Shown: one piece after another, positions 1 to 12,700 of the stretch
How the letters are laid out: every line of letters begins with the position of its first letter
Numbering within the stretch: the first letter of the stretch is position 1
NCBI GenBank assembly: GCA_049724395.1
Contig: JAUGWO010000005.1
Span: 1 to 64,000 of the forward strand
Direction: 5' to 3'
DNA from: Spongospora subterranea f. sp. subterranea
Taxonomy: Eukaryota; Endomyxa: Phytomyxea; Phytomyxea; Plasmodiophorida
DNA: 64,000 nucleotides
Notes under the pieces: generated by a model
What the model saw: only the letters and a program-made list of their open reading frames with translations
What the model was told of the DNA's origin: nothing
Databases searched by the model: none
Made by a program: the position numbers and the translations under genes

Positions 1-759
1 TTGAAGAACTCCAAGAGGAGCTGGCTCTCAGATTTCCCGAACTGACGAATATATCGTCTGCGACAATTTACAGCCCTGGCATGATCTTAAAGTGTCCAGA
101 AGCATGGAAAAGCGCGCTCGCGAGAGCGTTCCTGAACAGCTCAGAGAATTTTATCAGAAGCTGCGCGAATCTATTCATATCCTGAGCAACTAGTTTTCCT
201 GGACGAAACGAGCAAAGACGGTCGCGACTGTTTGCGTCGTCATGGATGGTCTAGGATCAATACGCCAGCTCTAGTACGCCAACCGTTTCAACGAGGGAAC
301 AGAGTCTCTGTTTTCGCCGCGTTTGATGCAAAAGGGATTTTTCTCTGGAAATGCACCGAAGGGACGTTCAATCGCCAGAAGTTCCATGATGCTTTCCTGG
401 AAATCGTCGCTCCGAAGTTGAATCCGTGGCCACTTCCAAGGAGCATTGTTATCTTAGATAATGCACAGATCCATATGTATCGGGAATTGGAACAGGTCAT
501 ACACAGATCAGGCGCGAAACTCATGTTCCTGCCTCCTTATTCGCCACAGTTGAACCCTATCGAGCAAGGTTTTGCACTTTTAAAGCAGTGGCTCAAGAAA
601 CATGCTGATCTGACGTTCAGGGTTTGCCCTGAGGCTGTTCTAAAAGTGGCTATGCCAATGTGTATGAAGAATCTAAGACATATTGGTCATAATTTTTACA
701 ATTCCTGTGGGTACGGTCACACTGAGCTAAATAAAGAAATGTTTGGGGTCTATCTTTAA
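1..759 (+). mobile_element. Tc1/mariner (IS630-type) transposase, 5'-truncated remnant
   Basis: Cut-and-paste DNA transposase of the Tc1/mariner-IS630 superfamily, C-terminal catalytic half. The frame that is open from about 130 to 759 carries the three DDE motifs in order: VFLDETS near 205 (first Asp), VILDNAQIHM near 450 (second Asp) and PPYSPQLNPIEQ near 535 (final Glu of the DD34E-like class). The start is not in the window, and the first 130 bases read in other frames with stops, so the copy is truncated or decayed at its 5' side. No terminal inverted repeat was found downstream. The stop codon overlaps the stop of the convergent unknown ORF at 756-1616. Family assignment is firm; whether the copy is dead is inferred. 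Confidence 0.85.
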
Positions 760-1616
760 TTTTCGTCGTCCGATAGGACATGATCGACGTCGTTAAGGTC
801 TTGTCCGACAACTGCCGGAACGGGTTCGTCGGAATGAAATATATCGTTTCCGAACAACGGATATGGTGGCAAACCCAGGGCGGATCGAAGGCTTGCGATA
901 TTCACCTCCACAGTGACAAGTTCAGTCCTATTGACCCGCAACACGATTTGGGCGAATTCGTCCGCATCCTGATTTTCAAGTGAACTTCTGAGGTAGTCCA
1001 ATCGCATCGCCTGCCGGAATGTGTTGCTGGCCGGCAATTGCTCGACTGGTTCAGGATTGACAGCTCGCGCCCTGGTCCTCGACCAAATATTCGTCGCTAT
1101 CTCGCCAATTACGGCTCGATCAGGAAGACTGGGAGGGTTTGCCTGGATGGCAGCAACGATTTCTTCTGTTGCCAGACGGACCCTGCCTATGGTCGCCCTT
1201 CGCAAACCAGAAGGGTTTGTTGATCCCGAATTTCTTACAGACGCCTGTTCGGAAATAAAAACGACCAGTGGAATGAGGACGTTTTCGGGCGACAATCGCT
1301 GACGAATCACTGATTGTGCATATACGCGTCGAACAGTCACGTCGAAATTGTCTTCAGAAAGGTCGATGAACCTGCTTTGGGGTGCTTGGACAGCAGGTTT
1401 GATTTTCAGTTTGATTTCATCAGGAACACTCGACCTGGGAAGATGTATTCGTAAGTGGCGAACAATGATGGCGTGCAGAACGCAAAATCCTAGTGACAGA
1501 GTCCATTGAATACTATCAGTTTCTGCAGCAGCATGATGGTGCCGTCTGCTGATAGTATCATCTCCCTTGAAAACGGTCAAGGATGCGGTCAAATTGTCGG
1601 GGACGGTCTCGTCCAT
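756..1616 (-). CDS. Unrecognised 286-aa protein
   Basis: An uninterrupted 286-codon frame from ATG at 1616 to a TAA whose complement overlaps the stop of the mariner transposase. I do not recognise the protein. It is hydrophilic, moderately rich in Arg, Val and Ser, has no signal peptide or clear membrane segment, and ends in an acidic tail (SDDEN). Most genes in this window are split by introns, so an intronless frame of this length right against a transposon could be a transposon-carried ORF, a gene whose end was trimmed by the insertion, or a chance frame. Length makes chance less likely but does not rule it out. Confidence 0.4.
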   Translation of the reverse strand: MDETVPDNLTASLTVFKGDDTISRRHHHAAAETDSIQWTLSLGFCVLHAIIVRHLRIHLPRSSVPDEIKLKIKPAVQAPQSRFIDLSEDNFDVTVRRVYAQSVIRQRLSPENVLIPLVVFISEQASVRNSGSTNPSGLRRATIGRVRLATEEIVAAIQANPPSLPDRAVIGEIATNIWSRTRARAVNPEPVEQLPASNTFRQAMRLDYLRSSLENQDADEFAQIVLRVNRTELVTVEVNIASLRSALGLPPYPLFGNDIFHSDEPVPAVVGQDLNDVDHVLSDDEN

Positions 1617-3281
1617 TTGGCGATGAATGACTTATGACATGCAGAGTAGAATAAACAGATAACGTCAACTGTGATTGACTCATGCTTCCCACGTCATTCA
1701 TTGTCAAATGACCGAGGCCATCCCAAAACTACAACCGCAAAGATACCGTTTTCAAAGGAGATTTAGACGACAACATTGCTGCTGCAGATATTGAATAGTA
1801 TTCAATGCATGTTATGACTTGATTATGACGTGTTGTGCGCTATTATCATTCGTGATGTAATAAATAACACATTTCCCACGAGTGTTTTAATGAAACAAGA
1901 TTAAAATTCGTCTCCAAAGACGTCTCGATTCTGGAACGGGCCAACCACCAGCTCTAATGGTAGTTCTTGATTAAAAAATCCGTGGTGAGCCATGTTTAAG
2001 GAAACTGCGGACCGGGTTTTATATACTCCTCAGACTGTCCATTTTTAGTGAAATCCACAATATTTACTCTATATAAAAGTACCCGGTTCGGTTCAACCAG
2101 TTGATGTTTGCTCTAACTGTACTCTAACTTTCATTCCATGCATCGCGTTTAAATTTGTTCGTAAATTTATTCATCTTTGAATGGCTGAATGGCATTTGAA
2201 ATTTGGCAGAGTCTCGATTGATTCTGCGGCTGATTGAGCAACCTTCCGGGTCCTCGTTTTCTCCGTTTAGGGGGTTGGGCTGCAGAAATGTCGCCGATTA
2301 TATTCGCTTGATCTATTGCCTGCAAGACACAACACAAGTACATTTTCCAGTTTCTTCCGCTCCAGATTTCGTAGAACAACGAAGTACCCTAAAACCCTAA
2401 ATTCACATCCCTAAAACCAATTCAATTGGTACATCTCTAGCTTCTCTCTTTTTCTTTTTTCGTTTGCTGAGGAAGAGTCACACCACAATGGAAAAAAGCG
2501 AAGGGATAACGTAAGAATGCGGGACACTAAACAAAGGAGAACAAAAGCAAGAATGAATTTTATTATTTGATACTAATTGAAAAGACACGAGACCAGTACG
2601 GTATCGATCAATCGCTTGGGTTTGAGGTAGATATTAAGTATAGGAACTAATTGGAAGTGAATTGGTTTTACCCTCTTTTGGACAGTTCTCACAAAGGTAC
2701 CGAAAAGTTCTTGCGAACTGTAAATGAAGCGAATTTAACGAGTTGAATAAGAAAGTGTTTATTTCGGGATATTTAGATACACATAAACCTGTTTGTTTAG
2801 CACGGAGTGGACGTCATCGCCGTGTTAACAGAATTTTGATCACTTTTACATTTTCAAATGGGCCCGGCTGGCACTGCCAAGCTATAGCGACAGACCAAAT
2901 CCTGGCACTGCCAAATCTACAACCTCCTTAACAAAGATACTGTAGCGACAGACCAGATCCTGGACGCGGCGGTCAATGAAACCTGCTCCTCTGCCCCTGG
3001 AACAATAGCTCCCGGTCGCCTGGCGGTTGACCCATGTCATAAGTGTACACTGTACATGTTATACACCACTGTGCCAGTCAAGGTTATTCCACTAATATTC
3101 CGTTCCAGTCGTGAAATGTCCGCAGCGGACCTGTGGCGCTACTCTGAGTTGGGAATGGCCTGTGGTGTGGCCTCTTCACCATATTCTAGTGTAGCACCGG
3201 GCTCTCATTAGTCTCAAATCGCTTTCGTATCGATCATCACCCGCCGAACTACATCGAACCCTAATCTACTAATCGTGACAA
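1617..3281. other. Intergenic, no gene seen
   Basis: No coding signal recognised; only short frames on both strands. Two points: a TTTAGGG-like interstitial motif (CCCTAAAACCCTAAA at about 2387-2401), and an imperfect direct repeat at about 2873-2965, where the phrase TAGCGACAGACCA recurs about 60 bp apart. The right end holds the promoter of the p23 gene. Confidence 0.5.
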
Positions 3282-3903
3282 ATGGCGTAAGGCATCGTCG
3301 TACCTATCGCTATAATATATACCTCACTGATCATTGGCCATTCACAGCGCCGAACCCAAAGTTCCGTCATTATTATGGGGCCAAGATGCTGAACGAGTCT
3401 ACGCCACGATCAATGTTGCAGATGTTCAGTCCGCTGATGTGCAGTTCGAGGAGACCAAAATGACCTTTTCTGGATCGAAGTCGGAACGGTCGAGCGACTC
3501 GCAGGACTATTACATGAGTGTTGAGCTGGCCGAACCCATTGACGTATCCGGTTGCACCTGGGCCATTCACGGTCTAAACGTACAAATTGTGATGGCCAAA
3601 AAGGAGCGCGGATCATGGTCACAATTTGCCAAAGACCCCAAGAAATGGAAAGCTCACGTCTCCGTCGACTGGAACAAATACAAATCGGTCGACTCTGACG
3701 ACGACGAAGAGGTCCCTGGACGGCTCGACGACATGAAGGACATCATGGGCGGCATGGGTGGTATGGGTGGTATGGGCGGAATGGATTTCGCCTCCATGAT
3801 GAAGAACAGTGGAGGTGCCGGCGGATTCGCCCCTGAAGAGGAAGACAGCGACGACGATGCTTTACCCGAATTGGAGTCTGATGTTCCTGTTCAATCGTCG
3901 TAA
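3282..3903 (+). CDS. p23-type Hsp90 co-chaperone
   Basis: Co-chaperone that binds the ATP-bound Hsp90 dimer in the cytosol and stabilises client complexes. Two exons: ATGGC at 3282-3286, a 61-nt GT-AG intron (3287-3347), then 3348-3903, giving 186 aa. The joined start reads MAAEPKVPSLLWGQD, matching the opening strand of the CS domain. Further CS features are VELAEPIDVSG, a conserved Trp segment (CTWAIHG) and WKAHVSVDWNKYKSVD, the p23 signature with the WDKW-like element. The tail is acidic with Gly-Met repeats (GGMGGMGGMGGMDF), as in plant p23 proteins, and ends in an acidic patch. Length is normal for the family. The intron splits codon 2, so reading the first ATG without splicing would miss the true frame. 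Confidence 0.93.
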
Positions 3904-4096
3904 TTCTGCCACAACCTTCCGTTTTTTCCTGTCATATCAATTTGTGCTTTTTAAAAGTCATAAACAGTACAGTTCGTCGTATTCAATCACTATTCAGGTC
4001 TCGCCAATGACCGGTGTGTTTTCAAATACCGCTTCTCTACAACGTTATACTGTAAAACAAACCCGATCTGTGTTTATCTGCGATGAATCAATCTTT

Positions 4097-4742
4097 TTAT
4101 ACTGACAATGCGACTGTTATCGCCAATATGAACACGATCGCGAACGATTGTCCGAATGCAGATGATGACGGCGGTTTGGTTGTTGTTTGCGTTTGTCGGC
4201 CAACCCCTGGAGCTGTCGTTGTCGCTCCTTGATTATTGGGCAGCGTTGCTGGGGCGCTGGTTCCCAGCGCCGGGCGCGGTTGATCGTTGAAATTCTGGAA
4301 CATCGTGCACGGATCGAACCCGCCCTTGAACGCACAGTAGTGGCCATGGAAATGCGATTCGTCGCAGCATAAGCTGCCGGTCGGGAACCCAGCCAAAGCG
4401 CCATCGCATTGGCCATTCGACGTGAGACAGGTTCCGAATGGCCCTTCTGCCCAATGGAACGGTCCCGTCCAATTGGAGTACGCCGGATCCGATACCAATC
4501 CACATGTTCCGAAATCGGAACACCAATACCCGACATCACATCCTGAGACGATCAACAACAACCGCAATCAACGAATCGGAAAACATTTCGGGACGCTGGA
4601 TTGGAAATGGGCTCTGACCTGCGTTCTCGAAGAACGGCCCACAACGGCCGTCAACACGAGATGGTTTACTGGTGTAGGTGTGATATAATCCCTGAGAATA
4701 TACCAGATGGGTGAGGGAGATGGCGATAATCACCGGCAGCAT
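4097..4742 (-). CDS. Secreted cysteine-rich, hevein-like protein with GPI-type tail
   Basis: Predicted cell-surface protein of 189 aa. Exon 1 (4742-4619) starts MLPVIIAISLTHLVYS, a signal peptide. A 76-nt GT-AG intron (4618-4543) joins it to exon 2 (4542-4097), restoring the run RCGPFFENAGCDVGYWC followed by SDFGTCG. That spacing resembles the first half of a hevein-type chitin-binding domain (CGP...NA.C......CCS..G.CG), though not all family cysteines are present. A second Cys cluster follows (FGTCLTSNGQCDG, GSLCCDES, HYCAF, DPCTMF), then a Thr/Pro/Ser-rich, probably glycosylated stalk, and a C-terminal hydrophobic stretch (AIVFILAITVALSV) after small residues, typical of a GPI-anchor signal. 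A chitin or glycan-binding role is inference. Confidence 0.75.
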
Positions 4743-6108
4743 TGTCTGAGAGAAAGGTGAGGGGCGAGAGGAATATGGATGATTGGGTTTCTGAGCCAAT
4801 TTCAGGGGGGGATCAGGAACTGGACCATTGAGGTGGGCACACGCCACCCTCATCACCTTGTCTAGGGGGAAACCCTCGTACCCTAATATTACCAACTATT
4901 ACACCCAACGTCAATCGATGTGTATTTCTTGCTCGGGTATTGGCTATTTTCTTTGATCAAGGTTGAGGTTTAGTTGTGTCATCGTTTTCATTTGTGGGGG
5001 GTGTTGCGAAGTTGGTGTCGATCAGTGTCGATCATGACTCGTTCTCTCTCTGACCAATCGACACGGGTTACAGATGAGCTTTCTCGTTCATTTATCACCG
5101 AATCCGGTTGGTGTGAAGATCGATCAAGGAACCAATCATTAAGATCATGAAACGGTGTTCGAGGGGATGATGATCAGATGGCCCGAACATGTTCATGCCC
5201 CAAATTATCCCTAATTAATCCATGTAGATTATTAACCCGATCTCTAATTCTATGATATTGTCGATATAAAAATCATTGGCCTACTCAGAACGGCGATTTG
5301 TTTTTTTGGGCCGAAATCAACGAGAAACGGGTCGGTATTGAGTCAATAGAAGTGAGAGCGTGCCCCCCTAGGTTTCTCCCTCCCCCAATCACCCCCCGAC
5401 AACCACATCTGCAATCCTTGGTCAGAAAGATCACCGAGATCGTTCCCCTCCCCATCGGTTTCACTCGCGCTCGAAGCGGTTGATTGCCTCCGAAATGTGT
5501 ATCAGATCGGTGTGCCCAAGGTGCACACATTATACTTGGGAAGGTCCATTTTCCACATCCTATTGATGTTCCCCCAAATCCCAAAAATGTCGCCCATTTA
5601 GGGTGCGTCGTGATGGTCCTTCAAAGCACCGATCCGGGCGGCGGTCGGGAAACGGTCGACGATAAGACAACAGCACATGGTCGTGATGTTCTACGCCATG
5701 TCCCACCCGCTCAGCGATGCCAGTGCGATCGACTACTGCGATCGCCATCGCCGTTGGAGCGATCCGTTCCCGATCGTAAAATCAATCGTATGGCGGCGTT
5801 CCCTAGGATCATATTCACTGATGAACAGCTGTTAGAACTTATTGATAAATAGATCTCAAAAATTCAGCCCATTCGGATCAGGAAATGCAAATCGCAAGAA
5901 TCGTATTGATCTCCTTTACAATCTCGGCCAATATTAGGAGTCCAATCGACACAAGTCGCCTCAAATTACTGTCTGTTGAACACAAGTGTGACAACGCCAT
6001 GACTATATGGAGATGGGGAAGCATTTATTGCTGATGGTCGGGAAATCCGCTGCGCCACATTGATCTCCCCCTTGACCCAGGACACAAATAGGAAGGGAAA
6101 GGGGCGAG
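4743..6108. other. Intergenic, no confident gene
   Basis: Short overlapping frames occur on both strands between about 5285 and 5850, but none has a recognisable domain, and their frames shift without clear GT-AG joints. The stretch contains the 5' side of the secreted-protein gene (minus) and of the EF-hand gene (plus), so promoters of both should lie here. An undetected small multi-exon gene at 5290-5850 cannot be excluded. Confidence 0.4.
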
Positions 6109-9100
6109 ATGGCGCTATCGAGTACCGATCACGATCGATCACCGATGATGGAGCTATACGGCCGTCTCCCTTCATTTACTCATCCAATGGTGCAACAACA
6201 GGATCCATCACGATCGTCATCGCGATCGTCGTCCACCCATCCCATCACGCCACGACACGCCCATTTCCTCAGAAGCGCCTCCCGATTGCAGAGCGCGCGG
6301 GCGGATCGGAACGGGGAACGGGGCGGCGCCGATCACGATCTGGCGGGAACCCATCAGATCTACAGGAACCATATACTGGGGCGAATTCCGGGGATCAGGC
6401 CAATCTCGCCAGAGCGTTCAATAAGTTCGATCTTTCACGAACGGGGCAAATCGATTACGAGTCGTTTCGCGACGCCATCAAACTATCGGGTTTGGAACAG
6501 TTCAACGAAGATCAGGTCAGTGAACCAGTGATTCCATCGAAATTGCTCGACCGTTGTCGAAGTTGTGTCGACCCGTTCTGGTTAAACGTTCCGCCAACGA
6601 CGTGGGGTTGCGCAGATATTAGCGCTGTTCCATATATACGATGGCGATCGCAAAGGGTTCATCAGCGTGTCGGATTTCATGGCGGGAATATCGGATCCGG
6701 TCGGGTCGATCGAGTTCGCCAATGGATCGGATCGCCCCCACTTCCCGCACGTCGGTGACACCTGGTTTCTCGGCCCATCACGTCGCTGATCCGCACCACC
6801 CAGGTCGAGACCGCCGTTCCGGCCGATCAGCTCCAGGACGTGATCAAGACCAAGATCGGGGAAAAACGCGCCAGCAGTCACGATCTCGTCGACGCTTTCA
6901 AGTTATTCTCTCCGAATCGCAACGGCATCGTGACGCTGCCCCGATTTGAGGACGGATTGCGCCTGTTGGGAATTCAATCAACACCCGACGCAGTTGAACG
7001 CCTGTTCCGGGAGATGATCTTGTCAAATACCGACCAGACCGGCATCGATTTCAACACGTTCGTTGGCAGATTGCTCCAGCAATCGTATTCCAGCGGCGTA
7101 CGTTGAACCGGGAGCCAGATTCCAACGGCCGGTCTGATATTGGTCGTGTTTCCAGGATGGGTTTATCGGGCGATTAGAGGCATACGTCCCTCGACAAGCC
7201 CGACAAGGGAAACTCGAGATCAGGGATCTGTCCACGCATGGGTCGCCGTCCGCCGTCATCGACCTGCTCAGGGACAAGATCGAGCAGAAAGCGTCGTCGC
7301 TGTTCGCCATGCGGAAAGCGCTGAAGACGTTCGATCTGGGTCACGATCATCTTGGCAGAAACGGACCCCGAGATTGATGGTCCATTGTCTCAGATAATTC
7401 GGGCGAAATTGATCTTGCAGAATTCGAGTTGGCGTTAGGGAATCTTGGATTGAACCTAAGCCATAAGGTCAAATTTTCCACAGATCATCGCTCACCTTCA
7501 AATTCTGTTTTGAAATTCGTGGTTTTGTGCGCGATGATCGATATCGGAGCTGATTGTTGTTCTGACTCGGAACAGAACGTTCAAGACCTGTTCGAGCAAT
7601 ACTCCAATGGGCGATCGGGTATCAGCTACAACGATTTCCTGAACGACGTCCTTAGCCAAGGGTATAAAACGGAGAACGCTATCGTTCATCAGCTGGAACA
7701 CGCTTTCAAGGTAATCGGACCTGATATCCCCGTCGTTGCGCGTCATCGAATTGACCGATCGCGGCGCCACCAGATTCCTGTCCGACGACCTCGCACTGCT
7801 CCAGTTCATCGCGATCCCCATCGAATGGACGGCGCCACGTCGCTGCAGATCATCGTCAACGCCATCGGTTGGTCTCGCGGTTTCGTGAAACCCGCCAGGG
7901 AGGGATTAAGTTGCCAACGACCGCCCAGGATGTCGCCCACGAGGACTATACAACCACCTTCGCGCCTTCAAGAAATTCGATCGCGACAGCAAAGGGGAAA
8001 TACCGCGTTCGTCGTTCATTCGGCGATTGCGCCGATATCTGGGGATATCACGATCGATCCTGTCGACACAGGAGATCGTCGATGCGTTCAACGAGGTCGA
8101 TACCGACCAGAACGGTGAGTTTCGAGCACATCGCCGCTCATCATCTGTCGGGGTGACGATGGCGGTTCAGGGTGTCTGAGCCACAACGAGTTCCAAGCGA
8201 TGCTGGGTCAGGGCGAGCTCGCCGCCGTCTCTTTACCATTGCGATCCGGTCCAATCACGGCCTCAGGCCCCGATATTGGGCCGATGCTTCTCGCGAACCG
8301 ATATCGAGACGCAACACCTGCTGATCGACAAGATCAAACAGAAATGTATTGGGTATTCGGCTCTCGTCTCGCGACATTCCCGACAACAACATCGTGAAAA
8401 TTGACGATTAACACCATATCAGATTAAACGAGTTGAAGAGGTCGATCAACTTCACGTGCGCAGGTAAAAGTGAGATAGGATTTGGCGAGTTCCTGGCGTT
8501 CTGCAATCGATTGGATATTGGGTCCACCACCAACGTAAAACTCAAATCGGTGTCCGCGTTTGACGCTGGATTGACGGTGACAGAACTGGTTAGAGTGTCA
8601 GGCGATTATTCGACAAATACAAAGCGGATTCGAACTCGGAACTGATCGACTACGATCGGTTTATCGATCTGTTGATGAAGGACGGATACAATCCCAACGT
8701 AGGTTTCCGTGCGCCCGACGCCCCTTCGCTGTGAGAATCGCCAACACCCTATTAGGACGGACTAGCGGGACAGTTCGCCGAGCGCCAGCTCCATCGTGCT
8801 AAACAACCTGTGGTCAGTTCCGGAAATCAATCGACTCGCCGGTTCGTTCTTATCCTGTTCGATTTAAGTTGGACGTGACGTCATCATACGTCAACGTCGA
8901 CCAGATTCTGAAAGAGAAGTTCACGTGCAAGGCCCATGGACGCCAGAACCTGTATCGTGCCTTCCACAAATTCGATCTCGACAATTCCCGCTCCATCGAT
9001 TTCGACGAATTCTCTCGTGGGTGCAATCAGCTGGGCATATTACTCAACGCTCATGTATCAACGCTCGCCTCTGATACATCGCTGGAATTTTTCCAACCCC

Positions 9101-9716
9101 GTTGTTTTTTTATGTAATGGACAGGACCTGAAGAAGGTGTTCCAATCCTATGTTCCAGATGGCGCAAATCATCTCAACTATCACGATTTCGTCGACAGAA
9201 TTCTGGCCGATCAAGTCTCAGAGGTAGTCTGAATCATGATTACGTCCGGTTGGAAGCCTTTACTGATCGAGCAACTCGTCAAAGGGGTTGGAACTGAGAT
9301 GTTTAAGGACTCAACATGCCGCCAAACAACGACAGGACCGTATAGAGTAATCGGTTATCAGCTCCGATTTTTCCTAATATGAAGAGTTCGACAATAGGAA
9401 GACAAAGCCGAAGAAGTTAACTGATAAGGAACTAGAGAATGGATTCGATAAAGATCGACTGCGAGAACAGTTCGATGAGCTATACAATCACCAACAGAAC
9501 AGATCCGTGTCGTTTCCAGAGTTCGTTGACAATATTGGTCGGACTGATCATTATTTGACAGCAGAGGTGGAGATGTGCTGCCTTCGGGAATGAACATCAG
9601 TTACTGACTGGATGAACTAGGAATCGAGGAAGTTGTTCGAGAAGCACAGCGATGGTCAGAAGGGATCCTTACAGTACGCGACGTTTTTGAAGCGAATGAT
9701 GTCGGAAAACACATAA
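6109..9716 (+). CDS. Large multi-EF-hand calcium-binding protein (about 14 EF-hands)
   Basis: A long intron-rich gene encoding serial EF-hand pairs, probably a calcium sensor or buffer. The proposed start (6109) gives a Ser/Arg-rich leader, but the first splice joint is unclear. Loops seen in order include FDLSRTGQIDYESF (about 6427), YDGDRKGFISVSDF, FSPNRNGIVTLPRF, NTDQTGIDFNTF, FDLDNSGEIDLAEF (rebuilt across an intron near 7340-7399), YSNGRSGISYNDF, FDRDSKGEIPRSSF, a DTDQNG/LSHNEF loop split by a 54-nt intron near 8114-8167, then GKSEIGFGEF, SELIDYDRF, FDLDNSRSIDFDEF, LNYHDF, NRSVSFPEF and DGQKGSLQYATF. The stop is at 9714-9716. Several loops keep the Asp and Glu ligands (5, 7, 11) while others lack them, so only a subset is likely to bind Ca2+. 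At least four introns restore canonical loops exactly, so the gene looks functional. No enzyme domain was seen. Confidence 0.82.
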
Positions 9717-9751
9717 CTTGGAATCGGTGTATGAATATATATATTTAAAAT

Positions 9752-12700
9752 CTAAGATAAATTAAAACCAGCATTTGATCGAATAGCATATGTGAGCTTC
9801 TGTCTTAGCTGATCTAAGGAGGTATACGGGGGAAGTCTCATCATATTGACACACGTGGAGGACGTTGGAAGGGAATTGCAATCCGAATCAGAAGATTTTT
9901 GAATGCAAAGACCCGGATTGAGCGTTGAAAACCCTAGGTATTGTGTCAGAACTGAGACTATGAGATTATCAACCAATTAATACCTAATAGGGGACCCCTG
10001 GAGCAGCTGGTGAAAAAGCGCAACGTCAAGGATAAATCTTCGTCCGACATAGACTCCAATACTTGCCAAAACCAGCTGATCAGGGGATCATCAGAAGCGA
10101 ATCCTGCGATAGTTTAAAAAATGATTAGTATATTCACTCAACTTTATACACTAACGACTCATATTACCCGTATATGAAGTATGAGCTTTCATATCTCCCA
10201 AATCAATGGCTGATTTGGATCCAGATATTAGCATTTGCAGCTCATCAGGAGAGAACATTTGCAACAACTTTCTCGGAATTATCTGTCAACATTTCCGATC
10301 AAAAGCATGTAAATGACCAAAACATGTAATGAACCTGATCCAACCCCGTTAAAAACGCAGAACATTGGTAACTGATTTGCCGATTTAGCTTATAGTCGGC
10401 TAATTGATGCATAAAAGCCAGACGATTAGCCTTGGAAACAGGTATCGTCGAATCCGTGGGGGCACAGCTCAACGACCTGACCATAATTAAAAACAAACGT
10501 CAAAACGTTCAACAATTACACGTACCTGTTTTTGTCCAAGGTCATCATTGATCACACAGAAAAATAAACCCAGGTCATCAAAATCACCGTCGAAGCGCTT
10601 CAGAAACAAAAGATTTTTGGAGATTTCTGGATCCATTGATCTGAGATCGTCGATGCAGCTCGGAGCGCCGGTCAACTTTCGGAGAAAGAAATTTGCAAAC
10701 CGTGGCTCAATCTGGATTCGACTACAGAGCACCTTCCCGATGATGAGGCCAAAAAATCGTATCAATCTGAAGAGAAGAGTTTTGAATTGGTGAAACGCAT
10801 TGAGCAAAGAGCGACATACTCTAGATGGTCAACTCTACAGAAAGAAGATGCAGGAGAAGGGTAGTGCGTATGATCTTCTGTCTCCTTGAACATACCAGTG
10901 GAGGGATCGAGAAACTAAAGACCAAGACTAAACAATACTGATTTGATTCGGATTTACTACCAAATAAACCTGTTTGCAGAAAACATTCACGAACTCTTTC
11001 CACAGACCTCCTCCATCTATTCCGTGTTCAGGAAGCCCGAAATCATCTACGAATCGTATCTAGTAATAGGCATGAATGAAAAGTAACGAGAATGTCTCAG
11101 ATCCATACCCTGATGCGACCTTGAATGTTAGCGCCAATCGCCGAAAGTTGGGTAAAGGCATCTTCAACAACACAATCCCTCCTGATACGAATACTTGCAC
11201 CATGGTGGTAATATGGATCATTAAGTTCCTGAAGAGCAGATGGTTAAGTATATTGCATTGAGAGCTTCCAATGGGCCATGTGTATTACCGCATTGATGCT
11301 TTGGTAAAAAATCTGAACTCGATTTTGAAAAGGAACGATGAGCGGAACTTCTTTTAAAATCGTCATGCACCTGATAGAGCTAACTTGGCTGCCAGTTGAT
11401 GACGGTATATCGGCAAATCCTGAAGACAGAGGCTTTACAAGTTTAGTGATCTAACATGAAGGAACAGTCAGAAATATCATCTGGCACCTGAAGTGACCGT
11501 GGAAGCTCGGCTTCAAGATTGGAACGGGTTTGCTGATCCATAACAAATATATCTTTGGCGGCAAATGGCTTCCTGGATTGTCGATCCCTAAGCTGCTGGA
11601 ATGTTGCGGCAGCTGCAGAACGCTGATACAATGCCCATGGCTGCATGCGAGCAACAGCTTCGTCAGTCCAGTAAAGCTTGACCAGCGTCACTAGGGCTTG
11701 TCAGACAAAATAATTTACAACGAAGAAACGACGGATGCGATTACCGCGCAAAGCAACGACAATTTCGACGACGTCCTTTAGTGGGAGTGGATATTCCTGT
11801 ACGTAGAATTCATCATCGTCAATGACTCGAAGATAATGACTATAGGAAAGGCAGAATAGTGTTAACGACGGGGAGTTCTCCTCAAACCACTGCATAGCCA
11901 ATAAATCAAACAACAACATGGGGCCATTAACTTGACACTGGCACCTTTAAGTCGAGATCTTGAAAGTGAGTTTGACGCAGCGGTTCCCACAACAATCTTA
12001 CGATCGGAGTACCAAAAGTAATGGCACTAAGAATGTCACGCTGAGCACTCTTCCACCCTCGCAACACCTCATATAAAAGCTTAGTGATAGCAAGATATCC
12101 GGTGTCATCCCTCTTGCGCTATTCAAAAATCAGTCACAATTCATCACAGATGCTTGCCGGCAAACATACTGAATCGCGAATGTTGTTGACAATGGCATTG
12201 AGAAATTTGCGGTCAACAAGCAATGATAATTGCTGTCCTAAATAAGACGGCATACTATCAACAAAAAATTCCCCATTATCTATTTCGTCTTCGTCATCAG
12301 AGTCTGTTGGCGCGTTCACCGGAAAAATGTTCTAAGATAGCGCAATTATTCAGCTGGAAAATCACGAGTAATTAAATACCTTTGGCGCATTTGTCAAAAT
12401 GGTGGATAGAGCAGCAAACAGCAGAGGATCAAGCTTTTCAGATTCAAAAAAAGGTGCAGAAACTTGAAGGATGTTGCCCATTAGCCAACCTTGTAAATGG
12501 ATAAGTCGCGAAACAAACATGAACAAAAACCCTCACCAATGGCAGGGTAACCCGGGTTCCCAGAGTCAGCGTAAAGCGAAGAAATTTCTGAAAGAATTGC
12601 CCCTCTTTCATCGATTATGGCCTGATAGAACATCCGAAGAATTTGAGGCGAAACTCATTGTTCTGGTCACAACTTGAAACGCAATACTAAAGCGGCATTT

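Noticed and set aside
2387-2401. CCCTAAAACCCTAAA as a possible telomere or subtelomere mark
   Set aside because: Only two units inside ordinary gene-bearing sequence; could be chance or an old interstitial scar.
5285-5852. Possible small gene on either strand
   Set aside because: Frames of 60-120 codons without domain, no consistent splice joints and no start preference; reported only as a gap.
6060-6108. Earlier start for the multi-EF-hand protein in the frame of the first EF-hand
   Set aside because: No ATG supports it and the leader composition looks like non-coding DNA; the ATG at 6109 in the other frame plus an intron is more plausible, though unproven.
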